64,000 bases of DNA. Origin: Escherichia coli (GTDB lineage: Bacteria; Pseudomonadota; Gammaproteobacteria; Enterobacterales; Enterobacteriaceae). How positions within the stretch are numbered: position 1 is the first letter of the stretch; the number at the start of each line of letters is the position of its first letter. The notes beneath the pieces are model-generated. The model saw nothing but the letters and a program-made list of their open reading frames with translations, did not search any database and was not told the DNA's origin. The translations under genes and the position numbers were made by a program. The stretch lies in contig NZ_AP027764.1 of NCBI RefSeq assembly GCF_036503815.1, positions 4,340,001-4,404,000 of the forward strand, in the 5' to 3' direction. Shown in pieces: positions 36,985 to 45,900 of this stretch.

Positions 36985-38406
36985 ATGATGAGCAAAATAA
37001 ACCAAACGGATCTCGATCGGTTGATTGAACTGGTCGGCGGGCGCGGCAACATTGCGACGGTGAGCCACTGTATTACTCGCCTGCGCTTTGTCCTCAACCA
37101 ACCGGCCAATGCCAGACCGAAAGAGATTGAGCAACTCCCCATGGTGAAAGGCTGTTTCACCAATGCCGGGCAATTTCAGGTGGTAATTGGCACCAACGTG
37201 GGTGATTACTATCAAGCGCTGATAGCGACGACCGGACAGGCGCAGGTTGATAAAGAGCAGGTGAAAAAAGCCGCCCGGCAGAATATGAAATGGCATGAGC
37301 AGTTGATCTCTCATTTCGCGGAGATCTTCTTCCCGCTGCTGCCCGCGTTGATTAGTGGTGGTTTGATCCTCGGTTTTCGCAATGTGATCGGCGATTTGCC
37401 CATGAGCAACGGTCAAACGCTGGCGCAAATGTACCCTTCCTTGCAAACGATCTACGATTTTCTATGGTTGATCGGTGAAGCGATCTTCTTCTACCTGCCG
37501 GTCGGAATTTGCTGGTCAGCGGTGAAAAAAATGGGCGGCACGCCGATCCTCGGTATCGTGCTTGGCGTGACGCTGGTTTCCCCACAGTTGATGAACGCTT
37601 ATCTGCTCGGGCAGCAGCTACCGGAAGTATGGAACTTTGGCATGTTCAGCATCGCCAAAGTGGGCTATCAGGCACAGGTTATTCCGGCACTGTTAGCCGG
37701 GCTGGCGCTGGGCGTGATAGAAACTCGCCTTAAGCGTATCGTGCCGGATTACCTCTATCTGGTGGTGGTGCCGGTCTGTTCGCTGATCCTCGCGGTGTTC
37801 CTCGCCCATGCGCTGATTGGTCCGTTTGGTCGCATGATTGGCGATGGCGTTGCCTTTGCGGTGCGTCACCTGATGACCGGCAGCTTTGCCCCCATTGGTG
37901 CGGCATTGTTTGGCTTCCTTTATGCACCGCTGGTGATCACCGGCGTACACCAGACCACGCTTGCTATAGATTTGCAGATGATTCAAAGCATGGGTGGCAC
38001 GCCAGTATGGCCGCTTATTGCGCTGTCGAATATCGCTCAGGGCTCCGCCGTGATAGGCATTATCATTTCCAGCCGCAAGAGCAATGAACGCGAGATCTCC
38101 GTACCTGCCGCTATCTCCGCTTGGCTTGGGGTCACTGAGCCTGCAATGTACGGCATAAACCTGAAATATCGCTTCCCGATGCTGTGCGCGATGATTGGTT
38201 CTGGTCTGGCAGGATTGCTATGCGGTCTGAACGGCGTTATGGCGAATGGCATCGGCGTAGGCGGCCTGCCGGGAATTCTCTCTATTCAACCGAGCTATTG
38301 GCAAGTGTTTGCGCTGGCAATGGCTATCGCCATCATCATCCCGATTGTACTCACCTCATTTATCTACCAGCGGAAATACCGCCTGGGTACGCTGGACATT
38401 GTTTAA
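36985..38406 (+). CDS. treB: Trehalose-specific PTS enzyme IIBC
   Basis: A 473-residue phosphotransferase permease that imports trehalose as trehalose-6-phosphate. The IIB domain carries its phosphorylated cysteine at C29 in SHCITRLRF. The IIC domain follows with about ten membrane helices. There is no IIA domain, so it relies on the glucose IIA (Crr). It is followed by treC after 49 bases and controlled by TreR. Confidence 0.97.
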   Translation: MMSKINQTDLDRLIELVGGRGNIATVSHCITRLRFVLNQPANARPKEIEQLPMVKGCFTNAGQFQVVIGTNVGDYYQALIATTGQAQVDKEQVKKAARQNMKWHEQLISHFAEIFFPLLPALISGGLILGFRNVIGDLPMSNGQTLAQMYPSLQTIYDFLWLIGEAIFFYLPVGICWSAVKKMGGTPILGIVLGVTLVSPQLMNAYLLGQQLPEVWNFGMFSIAKVGYQAQVIPALLAGLALGVIETRLKRIVPDYLYLVVVPVCSLILAVFLAHALIGPFGRMIGDGVAFAVRHLMTGSFAPIGAALFGFLYAPLVITGVHQTTLAIDLQMIQSMGGTPVWPLIALSNIAQGSAVIGIIISSRKSNEREISVPAAISAWLGVTEPAMYGINLKYRFPMLCAMIGSGLAGLLCGLNGVMANGIGVGGLPGILSIQPSYWQVFALAMAIAIIIPIVLTSFIYQRKYRLGTLDIV

Positions 38407-38455
38407 TTTTCTTCGGGGCGCAATTGCGCCCCCTCGCATTTGCAGGAATAACGTA

Positions 38456-40111
38456 ATGACGAATCTTCCCCACTGGTGGCAAAACGGCGTTATCTACCAG
38501 ATTTATCCCAAGAGTTTTCAGGACACCACGGGTAGCGGCACCGGTGATTTACGTGGCGTTATCCAACGCCTGGACTATCTGCATAAACTGGGCGTCGATG
38601 CTATCTGGCTAACCCCCTTTTATGTCTCTCCCCAGGTCGATAACGGATACGATGTAGCGAACTATACGGCGATAGATCCCACTTACGGTACGCTGGACGA
38701 TTTTGACGAAATGGTGACGCAGGCGAAATCGCGCGGCATTCGTATCATTCTCGATATGGTGTTTAATCATACTTCTACCCAACATGCCTGGTTTCGCGAG
38801 GCGCTGAGCAAAGAAAGCCCTTACCGTCAGTTTTATATCTGGCGCGATGGTGAACCAGAAACGCCACCGAATAACTGGCGTTCAAAATTTGGCGGTAGTG
38901 CGTGGCGCTGGCATGCGGAAAGCGAACAGTACTATTTGCATCTCTTTGCACCAGAACAGGCGGATCTCAACTGGGAGAATTCGGCGGTACGCGCCGAGCT
39001 GAAAAAAGTCTGTGAGTTCTGGGCCGATCGCGGGGTCGACGGGTTGCGCCTGGATGTGGTGAATCTGATCTCCAAAGACCCGCGTTTCCCTGAAGACCTG
39101 GATGGCGACGGGCGTCGCTTCTACACCGACGGGCCACGAGCACACGAGTTTTTGCATGAGATGAACCGCGATGTGTTTACGCCTCGCGGTTTAATGACCG
39201 TGGGTGAAATGTCCTCCACCAGCCTTGAGCATTGCCAGCGATACGCGGCACTAACAGGCAGTGAATTGTCGATGACCTTTAATTTTCATCACCTGAAGGT
39301 CGATTATCCCGGTGGTGAAAAATGGACGCTGGCTAAACCTGACTTTGTGGCGTTGAAAGCATTGTTCCGCCACTGGCAACAAGGAATGCACAACGTGGCA
39401 TGGAATGCCTTGTTCTGGTGTAACCACGATCAGCCGCGCATTGTTTCTCGTTTTGGTGATGAAGGGGACTACCGCGAACCTGCGGCAAAAATGCTGGCGA
39501 TGGTGCTGCATGGCATGCAGGGAACGCCATATATCTATCAGGGCGAAGAGATTGGCATGACTAACCCACATTTCACGCGCATTACTGACTATCGCGACGT
39601 GGAGAGCCTCAATATGTTTGCCGAACTGCGCAACGATGGGCGTGACGCCGACGAGTTATTGGCAATCCTCGCCAGTAAATCCCGTGACAATAGTCGCACG
39701 CCAATGCAATGGAGCAACAGCGATAATGCCGGGTTTACAACGGGTGAACCGTGGATTGGCCTGGGCGATAACTATCAAGAAATCAACGTAGAAGCTGCGC
39801 TGGCCGATGAGTCCTCGGTGTTTTACACCTACCAAAAGTTAATCGCACTGCGTAAGCAAGAAGCCGTCCTGACATGGGGCAATTACCAGGATCTGCTGCC
39901 AGACAGCCCTGTATTGTGGTGCTATCGCCGTGAATGGAAGGGGCAAACCTTGCTGGTCATTGCCAACCTTAGCCGTGAGATCCACCCCTGGCAGCCAGGG
40001 CAAATGCGCGGAAACTGGCAGCTTGTGATGCATAACTACGAAGAAGCCTCAGCACAACCCTGTGCCATGACTTTACGGCCTTTTGAGGCCGTCTGGTGGT
40101 TACAAAAGTAA
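38456..40111 (+). CDS. treC: Trehalose-6-phosphate hydrolase
   Basis: A 551-residue GH13 enzyme of the cytoplasm that splits trehalose-6-phosphate into glucose and glucose-6-phosphate. The nucleophile is Asp200 in GLRLDVVN, the acid/base glutamate is in VGEMSS, and NHDQPR carries the third acidic residue. The start at 38456 follows GCAGGAATAACGTA. A longer frame back into treB (38309) is a reading through the intergenic region and rejected. Confidence 0.97.
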   Translation: MTNLPHWWQNGVIYQIYPKSFQDTTGSGTGDLRGVIQRLDYLHKLGVDAIWLTPFYVSPQVDNGYDVANYTAIDPTYGTLDDFDEMVTQAKSRGIRIILDMVFNHTSTQHAWFREALSKESPYRQFYIWRDGEPETPPNNWRSKFGGSAWRWHAESEQYYLHLFAPEQADLNWENSAVRAELKKVCEFWADRGVDGLRLDVVNLISKDPRFPEDLDGDGRRFYTDGPRAHEFLHEMNRDVFTPRGLMTVGEMSSTSLEHCQRYAALTGSELSMTFNFHHLKVDYPGGEKWTLAKPDFVALKALFRHWQQGMHNVAWNALFWCNHDQPRIVSRFGDEGDYREPAAKMLAMVLHGMQGTPYIYQGEEIGMTNPHFTRITDYRDVESLNMFAELRNDGRDADELLAILASKSRDNSRTPMQWSNSDNAGFTTGEPWIGLGDNYQEINVEAALADESSVFYTYQKLIALRKQEAVLTWGNYQDLLPDSPVLWCYRREWKGQTLLVIANLSREIHPWQPGQMRGNWQLVMHNYEEASAQPCAMTLRPFEAVWWLQK

Positions 40112-40123
40112 GTATCCGCTAAG

Positions 40124-40153
40124 CCCCGGTAATACTGGTCATTCCGGGGTTTT
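40124..40153 (+). terminator. Terminator of treBC
   Basis: CCCCGG (40124-40129) pairs with CCGGGG (40144-40149) and TTTT follows. Confidence 0.8.
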
Positions 40154-40504
40154 GCCTTTCAGTATGTTGTTTTTGTTGATTTTATAATCAAAAAATTCAT
40201 TAAAAAATTTACATAACGCTGTAGCGCCCGTCATCCGTACGCTCTGCTTTTTACTTTGAGCTACATCAAAAAAAGTTCAAACATCCTTGATGCAAAGCAC
40301 TATATATAGACTTTAAAATGCGTCCCGACCCAATATGTTGTATTAATCGACTATAATTGCTACTACAGCTCCCCACGAAAAAGGTGCGGCGTTGTGGATA
40401 AGCGGATGGCGATTGTGGAAAGCACCGGAAAACGAAACGAAAAAACCGGAAAACGCCTTTCCCAATTTCTGTGGATAACCTGTTCTTAAAAATATGGAGC
40501 GATC
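40154..40504 (+). promoter_or_regulatory. Control region of nrdD with FNR- and NrdR-type sites
   Basis: The gap before nrdD holds no gene. It contains an FNR-like site TTGAG-CTAC-ATCAA (40256-40269) and another FNR half-site TTGAT at about 40287. Two NrdR-like boxes follow with cores CTATATATAG (40300-40309) and CAATATGTTG (40331-40340), 31 bases apart, about three helical turns. This fits anaerobic induction by FNR and ATP/dATP-linked repression by NrdR, both known for nrdDG. The distal part (40380-40490) is purine-rich with repeated GGAAAACG. Confidence 0.8.
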
Positions 40505-42643
40505 ATGACACCGCATGTGATGAAACGAGACGGCTGCAAAGTGCCGTTTAAATCAGAGCGCATCAAAGAAGCGATTCTGCGTGCAGCTAAAGCAGCGGAA
40601 GTCGATGATGCAGATTATTGCGCCACTGTTGCCGCGGTTGTCAGCGAGCAGATGCAGGGCCGCAGCCAGGTGGATATCAACGAGATCCAGACCGCCGTTG
40701 AAAACCAGCTGATGTCGGGTCCATACAAACAACTGGCTCGTGCTTACATCGAGTACCGTCACGATCGCGACATTGAACGTGAAAAACGCGGTCGCCTGAA
40801 TCAGGAGATCCGTGGTCTGGTCGAGCAGACCAACGCCTCGTTGCTCAACGAAAACGCCAACAAAGACAGCAAGGTGATTCCAACCCAGCGCGACCTGCTG
40901 GCCGGGATTGTGGCTAAACACTATGCACGTCAGCACCTGCTGCCGCGTGATGTGGTGCAGGCGCATGAGCGTGGCGATATTCACTATCACGATCTCGATT
41001 ACTCGCCGTTCTTCCCGATGTTCAACTGCATGTTGATCGACCTGAAAGGTATGCTGACCCAGGGCTTTAAGATGGGTAACGCCGAGATTGAACCACCGAA
41101 GTCGATCTCTACGGCAACCGCGGTAACAGCGCAGATTATTGCTCAGGTCGCCAGTCATATTTATGGCGGCACCACCATTAACCGTATCGATGAAGTGCTG
41201 GCACCGTTTGTCACCGCCAGCTACAACAAACACCGCAAGACCGCAGAAGAGTGGAACATCCCGGACGCCGAAGGTTACGCTAACTCTCGTACCATCAAAG
41301 AGTGCTACGATGCCTTCCAGTCGCTGGAGTACGAAGTAAACACCCTGCACACCGCCAACGGTCAAACACCGTTTGTGACCTTTGGTTTTGGTCTGGGCAC
41401 CAGCTGGGAGTCTCGCCTGATTCAGGAGTCTATCCTGCGTAACCGTATCGCGGGCCTCGGTAAAAACCGCAAAACTGCGGTGTTCCCGAAACTGGTGTTT
41501 GCGATTCGCGATGGCCTGAACCATAAAAAAGGCGATCCGAACTACGACATCAAACAGCTGGCGCTGGAGTGCGCAAGCAAGCGCATGTATCCGGATATCC
41601 TGAACTACGATCAGGTAGTGAAAGTCACCGGTTCGTTTAAAACCCCGATGGGCTGCCGTAGCTTCCTCGGCGTGTGGGAAAATGAAAACGGCGAACAGAT
41701 CCACGATGGTCGTAACAACCTCGGCGTGATCAGCCTGAACCTGCCGCGCATTGCACTGGAAGCGAAAGGCGATGAGGCCACCTTCTGGAAGCTGCTGGAT
41801 GAACGTCTGGTGCTGGCACGTAAGGCGCTGATGACCCGTATCGCTCGTCTCGAAGGCGTTAAAGCGCGCGTGGCCCCGATCCTCTATATGGAAGGTGCTT
41901 GTGGCGTTCGTCTGAATGCTGACGACGACGTTTCTGAAATCTTCAAAAACGGTCGTGCGTCTATTTCGCTGGGTTACATCGGCATCCACGAAACCATTAA
42001 CGCGCTGTTTGGCGGCGAGCATGTGTATGACAACGAGCAGCTGCGCGCGAAAGGTATCGCCATTGTTGAACGTCTGCGTCAGGCGGTGGATCAGTGGAAA
42101 GAAGAAACGGGTTACGGTTTCAGTCTCTACAGCACGCCAAGTGAAAACCTGTGCGACCGCTTCTGCCGTCTCGATACCGCGGAGTTTGGCGTGGTGCCGG
42201 GCGTGACTGATAAAGGTTACTACACCAACAGTTTCCACCTCGATGTGGAGAAGAAGGTGAACCCGTACGACAAGATCGACTTTGAAGCGCCTTACCCGCC
42301 GCTGGCGAACGGTGGCTTCATTTGCTACGGCGAATATCCAAACATTCAGCACAACCTGAAGGCGCTGGAAGATGTCTGGGATTACAGCTATCAGCATGTA
42401 CCGTATTACGGCACCAATACGCCGATTGATGAGTGTTACGAGTGTGGTTTTACCGGTGAGTTTGAGTGCACCAGTAAAGGCTTCACCTGCCCGAAATGTG
42501 GTAACCATGACGCCTCCCGTGTGTCGGTGACTCGCCGCGTGTGCGGATATTTAGGTAGCCCGGATGCGCGTCCGTTTAACGCTGGTAAGCAGGAAGAAGT
42601 TAAGCGCCGCGTTAAACATTTGGGAAATGGGCAGATCGGTTAA
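40505..42643 (+). CDS. nrdD: Anaerobic ribonucleoside-triphosphate reductase
   Basis: A 712-residue class III reductase that makes dNTPs under anaerobiosis. An N-terminal ATP-cone (about residues 1-95) senses ATP/dATP. The glycyl radical site is G681 in RRVCGYLG, and a zinc site has two cysteine pairs (CYECGF and CPKCG, about residues 644-665). The partner activase NrdG is encoded downstream after a BIME. Confidence 0.98.
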   Translation: MTPHVMKRDGCKVPFKSERIKEAILRAAKAAEVDDADYCATVAAVVSEQMQGRSQVDINEIQTAVENQLMSGPYKQLARAYIEYRHDRDIEREKRGRLNQEIRGLVEQTNASLLNENANKDSKVIPTQRDLLAGIVAKHYARQHLLPRDVVQAHERGDIHYHDLDYSPFFPMFNCMLIDLKGMLTQGFKMGNAEIEPPKSISTATAVTAQIIAQVASHIYGGTTINRIDEVLAPFVTASYNKHRKTAEEWNIPDAEGYANSRTIKECYDAFQSLEYEVNTLHTANGQTPFVTFGFGLGTSWESRLIQESILRNRIAGLGKNRKTAVFPKLVFAIRDGLNHKKGDPNYDIKQLALECASKRMYPDILNYDQVVKVTGSFKTPMGCRSFLGVWENENGEQIHDGRNNLGVISLNLPRIALEAKGDEATFWKLLDERLVLARKALMTRIARLEGVKARVAPILYMEGACGVRLNADDDVSEIFKNGRASISLGYIGIHETINALFGGEHVYDNEQLRAKGIAIVERLRQAVDQWKEETGYGFSLYSTPSENLCDRFCRLDTAEFGVVPGVTDKGYYTNSFHLDVEKKVNPYDKIDFEAPYPPLANGGFICYGEYPNIQHNLKALEDVWDYSYQHVPYYGTNTPIDECYECGFTGEFECTSKGFTCPKCGNHDASRVSVTRRVCGYLGSPDARPFNAGKQEEVKRRVKHLGNGQIG

Positions 42644-42664
42644 TCTTCACTCTGCGCTAAGCAA

Positions 42665-42753
42665 ATGCCGGATGTGGCGTAAACGCCTTATCCGGCCTAC
42701 ATTTGGCAACGGCTGTAGGCCTGATAAGACGCAACAGCGTCGCATCAGGCGTT
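42665..42753. repeat. BIME between nrdD and nrdG
   Basis: REP unit GCCGGATGTGGCGTAAACGCC...TTATCCGGC at 42665-42700 and an opposite unit GCCTGATAAGACGC...CGTCGCATCAGGC at 42717-42750. It lies inside the operon and may stabilise the upstream nrdD message. Confidence 0.9.
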
Positions 42754-42800
42754 GATTGCCTGATACCGCCTACACGCGGACTGATAAGCCAGGCGAAATA

Positions 42801-43265
42801 ATGAATTATCATCAGTACTATCCTGTCGACATCGTCAACGGCCCCGGCACTCGCTGCACCCTGTTTGTCTCCGGGTGTGTTCATGAATGCCCCGGTTGCT
42901 ATAACAAAAGCACCTGGCGGGTAAATTCCGGTCAGCCATTTACCAAAGCAATGGAAGACCAGATCATTAACGATCTGAACGACACCCGCATCAAACGCCA
43001 GGGTATTTCCCTCTCCGGCGGCGATCCGCTGCATCCGCAAAACGTGCCGGATATTCTGAAACTGGTACAACGCATCCGCGCCGAATGTCCGGGTAAAGAC
43101 ATCTGGGTGTGGACAGGCTATAAACTCGACGAACTCAACGCTGCGCAAATGCAGGTTGTTGATTTGATTAACGTGCTGGTCGACGGCAAATTTATGCAGG
43201 ATCTAAAAGACCCTTCCCTGATCTGGCGCGGCAGCAGCAATCAGGTGGTGCATCATTTGCGATGA
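42801..43265 (+). CDS. nrdG: Anaerobic ribonucleotide reductase activating protein
   Basis: A 154-residue radical SAM enzyme that installs the glycyl radical on NrdD. The iron-sulfur cysteines C26, C30 and C33 (C-x3-C-x2-C) sit in SGCVHECPGC, and GGDP follows as the SAM-binding element. The start at 42801 gives the known N-terminus; the frame is open 15 codons earlier, into the BIME. Confidence 0.97.
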   Translation: MNYHQYYPVDIVNGPGTRCTLFVSGCVHECPGCYNKSTWRVNSGQPFTKAMEDQIINDLNDTRIKRQGISLSGGDPLHPQNVPDILKLVQRIRAECPGKDIWVWTGYKLDELNAAQMQVVDLINVLVDGKFMQDLKDPSLIWRGSSNQVVHHLR

Positions 43266-43269
43266 TAAG

Positions 43270-43302
43270 TTCCCTGTTACCTGAGTGCAGGCAACAGGGA
43301 AA
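43270..43302. terminator. Strong hairpin between convergent nrdG and cybC
   Basis: TTCCCTGTT and AACAGGGAA form a 9-bp stem that continues inward through CCTG/CAGG around AGTG. There is no T run on either strand, so termination efficiency is uncertain. Confidence 0.6.
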
Positions 43303-43309
43303 TAAGGAA

Positions 43310-43696
43310 TTAACGATACTTCTGGTGATAGGCGTTGCGGGTCGTTTTCAGTTGCTCTGCGGCAGCCTGCGCTTCTTTTACTTTACCTTCATTAGCCAGC
43401 TTCAGCGCGTCATCAATCTGACCGACCAGAATGTCGAAACCGTGGCGGAAGTCTTTCATCTCCGGGCTGTCTGGCGATTTGCCTTCGAGCTTGGGCGGCG
43501 TTGCTTTTTGCGCATCCAGCGCCGCTGCGCGCATTTTGGTTAACGCGTCTTTGACTTGCGCCGCGTTATCGGCTTTTTCGACCACTTTTAAATTGTCGTT
43601 GAGGGTTTCCATATTGTCTTCAAGATCAGCGGCAAACGACGCCGAACTGAATACCAACGAGGAGACTGCAAGAATAGCTAACAGGCTTTTACGCAT
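43310..43696 (-). CDS. cybC: Soluble periplasmic cytochrome b562
   Basis: A 128-residue precursor. Signal peptide MRKSLLAILAVSSLVFSSASFA (written in parts: basic MRK, hydrophobic core, AxA-like cleavage at SFA) leaves a 106-residue four-helix bundle. Haem ligands are Met7 (ADLEDNM) and His102 (NAYHQ) of the mature protein. The gene is full length here, while K-12 carries a damaged copy as I recall. Physiological role unclear. Confidence 0.95.
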   Translation of the reverse strand: MRKSLLAILAVSSLVFSSASFAADLEDNMETLNDNLKVVEKADNAAQVKDALTKMRAAALDAQKATPPKLEGKSPDSPEMKDFRHGFDILVGQIDDALKLANEGKVKEAQAAAEQLKTTRNAYHQKYR

Positions 43697-43725
43697 TGCT
43701 CACTTCCTTTTTCTTATTAAGATTT

Positions 43726-43750
43726 GGCGCGGCAGGTCGCGCCTTTTTTT
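43726..43750 (+). terminator. GC-rich hairpin with T run, oriented against cybC and tldE
   Basis: GGCGCG (43726-43731) pairs with CGCGCC (43738-43743), then seven T on the plus strand. Both neighbouring genes are on the minus strand, so as a classical terminator it would stop antisense transcription. On the minus strand it is a hairpin right after the tldE stop with only a weak T-rich tail. Confidence 0.5.
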
Positions 43751-45101
43751 ACTGCCCGGCGATTTTCATCTCCGGCAACAGCACAGAACCACACTGTATA
43801 TTGCTGCGTGTTTCAATATCGTTACCGACGGTGACAATATTGCGCCACATATCTTTTAAATTACCTGCGATGGTGATTTCGCTAACCGGATACTGAATTT
43901 CGCCATTCTCTACCCAGAAGCCCGCAGCACCACGGGAATAATCACCGGTAATGGCACTCACTCCCTGGCCCATCAGTTCCGTCACCACCAGCCCGGTGCC
44001 CATCTCTTTGAGCATTTGTTCGAAGCTTAGCCCTTGTCCGGCAATCCGCCAGTTGTGAATACCGCCCGCATGTCCGGTGCTTTTCAGCCCCAGTTTCCGC
44101 GCCGAATAGCTGGTCAGCAGCCACTGAGTCAGGATACCATCTTTGACGATATCGCGGCGCTCGGTGCGCACACCTTCGCTGTCGAATGGTGTAGATGCCA
44201 GTCCTTTCAGCAGATGCGGATGCTCTTCAATGGTCAGCCAATCCGGCAGAATTTGTTTACCCAGCGAATCCAGCAGGAAGGTGGATTTACGGTAAACCGA
44301 TCCACCCGCTATCGCCCCCACCAAATGACCAAACAACCCTGTTGCCACTTCATTGGCAAAAATTACCGGCGCTTTCATGGTGGAAAGTTTACGCGGTGAC
44401 AGGCGCGATAAAGTACGGCGAGCACAGTCGGCCCCGATCCACTCTGGCGTCTGCAGATCGCTCATCGCGCGACCAATGGTGTAGGCGTAATCACGCTCCA
44501 TATCGCCATTTTCTTCGGCAATTACACAGCTTGAGAGCGAATGACGCGTTGAGCAGTAACCCTGCAACATGCCGTGGCTGTTGCCAAAAACTTTGACACC
44601 GTAGTGGCTGTTAAAACTGCCACCTTCGGTATTGGTAATACGCTTGTCCGCCTGTAATGCAGCCTGTTCTGCGCGAGCAGCCAGTTCAATAGCTTCATCC
44701 GGGGAAACTTCCGCAGGGTGAAACAAGTCGAGATCCGGCGCGTCAAAGGCCAGCAGCTCTTTGTCTGCCACGCCGGCACAGGGATCTGGCGAGGTATAAC
44801 GGGCAATATCCAGCGCTGCCTGTACGGTGCGGGCAATGGCCTGCGGGCTTAAATCGGTAGACGATGCGCTACCTTTACGGTTCTGGTGATAAACAGTGAT
44901 CCCCAGCGCGCCATCGCTATTGAATTCAACATTCTCCACTTCGCCATATCGCGTGCTTACGCTAATGCCGGTGGTCTTGCTGACGGCAACTTCCGCACCG
45001 TCCGATTTGCCTGAGGCCAACTCCAGCGCAGTGGAAACTGCTTCTTCCAGAATCTTGCGCTGCGCTTCAACTTGAGAGATTACTTTCATTGCAAGTGCCA
45101 T
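43749..45101 (-). CDS. pmbA: Metalloprotease subunit TldE (PmbA)
   Basis: A 450-residue partner of TldD. The TldD/E complex trims the microcin B17 precursor and degrades CcdA. TldE lacks the zinc-binding motif that TldD carries. N-terminus MALAMKVISQVEAQ and length match E. coli. Divergent from darP, upstream of cybC on the same strand. Confidence 0.96.
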   Translation of the reverse strand: MALAMKVISQVEAQRKILEEAVSTALELASGKSDGAEVAVSKTTGISVSTRYGEVENVEFNSDGALGITVYHQNRKGSASSTDLSPQAIARTVQAALDIARYTSPDPCAGVADKELLAFDAPDLDLFHPAEVSPDEAIELAARAEQAALQADKRITNTEGGSFNSHYGVKVFGNSHGMLQGYCSTRHSLSSCVIAEENGDMERDYAYTIGRAMSDLQTPEWIGADCARRTLSRLSPRKLSTMKAPVIFANEVATGLFGHLVGAIAGGSVYRKSTFLLDSLGKQILPDWLTIEEHPHLLKGLASTPFDSEGVRTERRDIVKDGILTQWLLTSYSARKLGLKSTGHAGGIHNWRIAGQGLSFEQMLKEMGTGLVVTELMGQGVSAITGDYSRGAAGFWVENGEIQYPVSEITIAGNLKDMWRNIVTVGNDIETRSNIQCGSVLLPEMKIAGQ

Positions 45102-45193
45102 AATGTAGAGAGTTTCTCTGAAGTCTAACAGAGAACCGTTTTTCAGTGCGCATCTTAACTGGTAACATTAGCCTCTTTTTTAAGGAGCCTGAG

Positions 45194-45745
45194 ATGACTA
45201 AGCAGCCCGAAGACTGGCTCGACGACGTTCCCGGTGATGACATCGAAGACGAAGACGATGAAATTATCTGGGTCAGTAAAAGTGAAATTAAACGTGATGC
45301 CGAGGAGCTAAAACGCCTTGGCGCAGAAATTGTTGATCTGGGGAAAAACGCGCTGGATAAGATCCCGTTAGACGCGGATCTGCGCGCGGCTATTGAGCTC
45401 GCCCAGCGTATTAAGATGGAAGGTCGCCGCCGCCAGTTGCAGCTCATCGGTAAGATGCTGCGCCAGCGCGACGTAGAACCGATCCGTCAGGCGCTGGATA
45501 AGCTGAAAAATCGCCACAACCAGCAGGTGGTGTTGTTCCATAAACTGGAAAACCTGCGCGATCGTCTGATCGACCAGGGTGATGACGCCATCGCTGAAGT
45601 ATTAAATCTGTGGCCCGATGCCGATCGTCAGCAACTGCGTACTCTGATCCGCAACGCGAAGAAAGAGAAAGAAGGGAATAAGCCGCCGAAATCCGCGCGC
45701 CAGATTTTCCAGTATCTGCGTGAGTTAGCGGAAAACGAAGGGTAA
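45194..45745 (+). CDS. darP: Ribosome-associated protein DarP (YjgA)
   Basis: A 183-residue highly charged helical protein (DUF615) that associates with late 50S ribosomal precursors and helps peptidyl-transferase-centre maturation. The acidic N-terminus (about residues 8-28) and basic C-terminus are typical. TAAGGAGCCTGAG precedes the ATG at 45194. Followed by a BIME. Confidence 0.95.
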
Positions 45746-45771
45746 TTTTCGTTGTTGATGTGAGTATGGTT

Positions 45772-45875
45772 TGCCGGATGCGGTGCACCTGTAGGCCTGA
45801 TAAGACGCATCAAGCGTCGCATCAGGCACTATGCTCAAATGCCGGATGCGGCGTGAACGCCTTATCCGGCCTACA
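45772..45875. repeat. BIME between darP and mpl
   Basis: A partial REP (GCCGGATGCGG at 45773), an inverted unit GCCTGATAAGACGC...GCGTCGCATCAGGC (about 45794-45827) and a full unit GCCGGATGCGGCGTGAACGC...TTATCCGGC (45841-45870). Confidence 0.9.
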
Positions 45876-45900
45876 CACACTATATCAGGCTGAGGCCGAA

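Noticed and set aside
40553..42508. 651-codon open frame on the minus strand
   Set aside because: Antisense shadow of nrdD, same reason.
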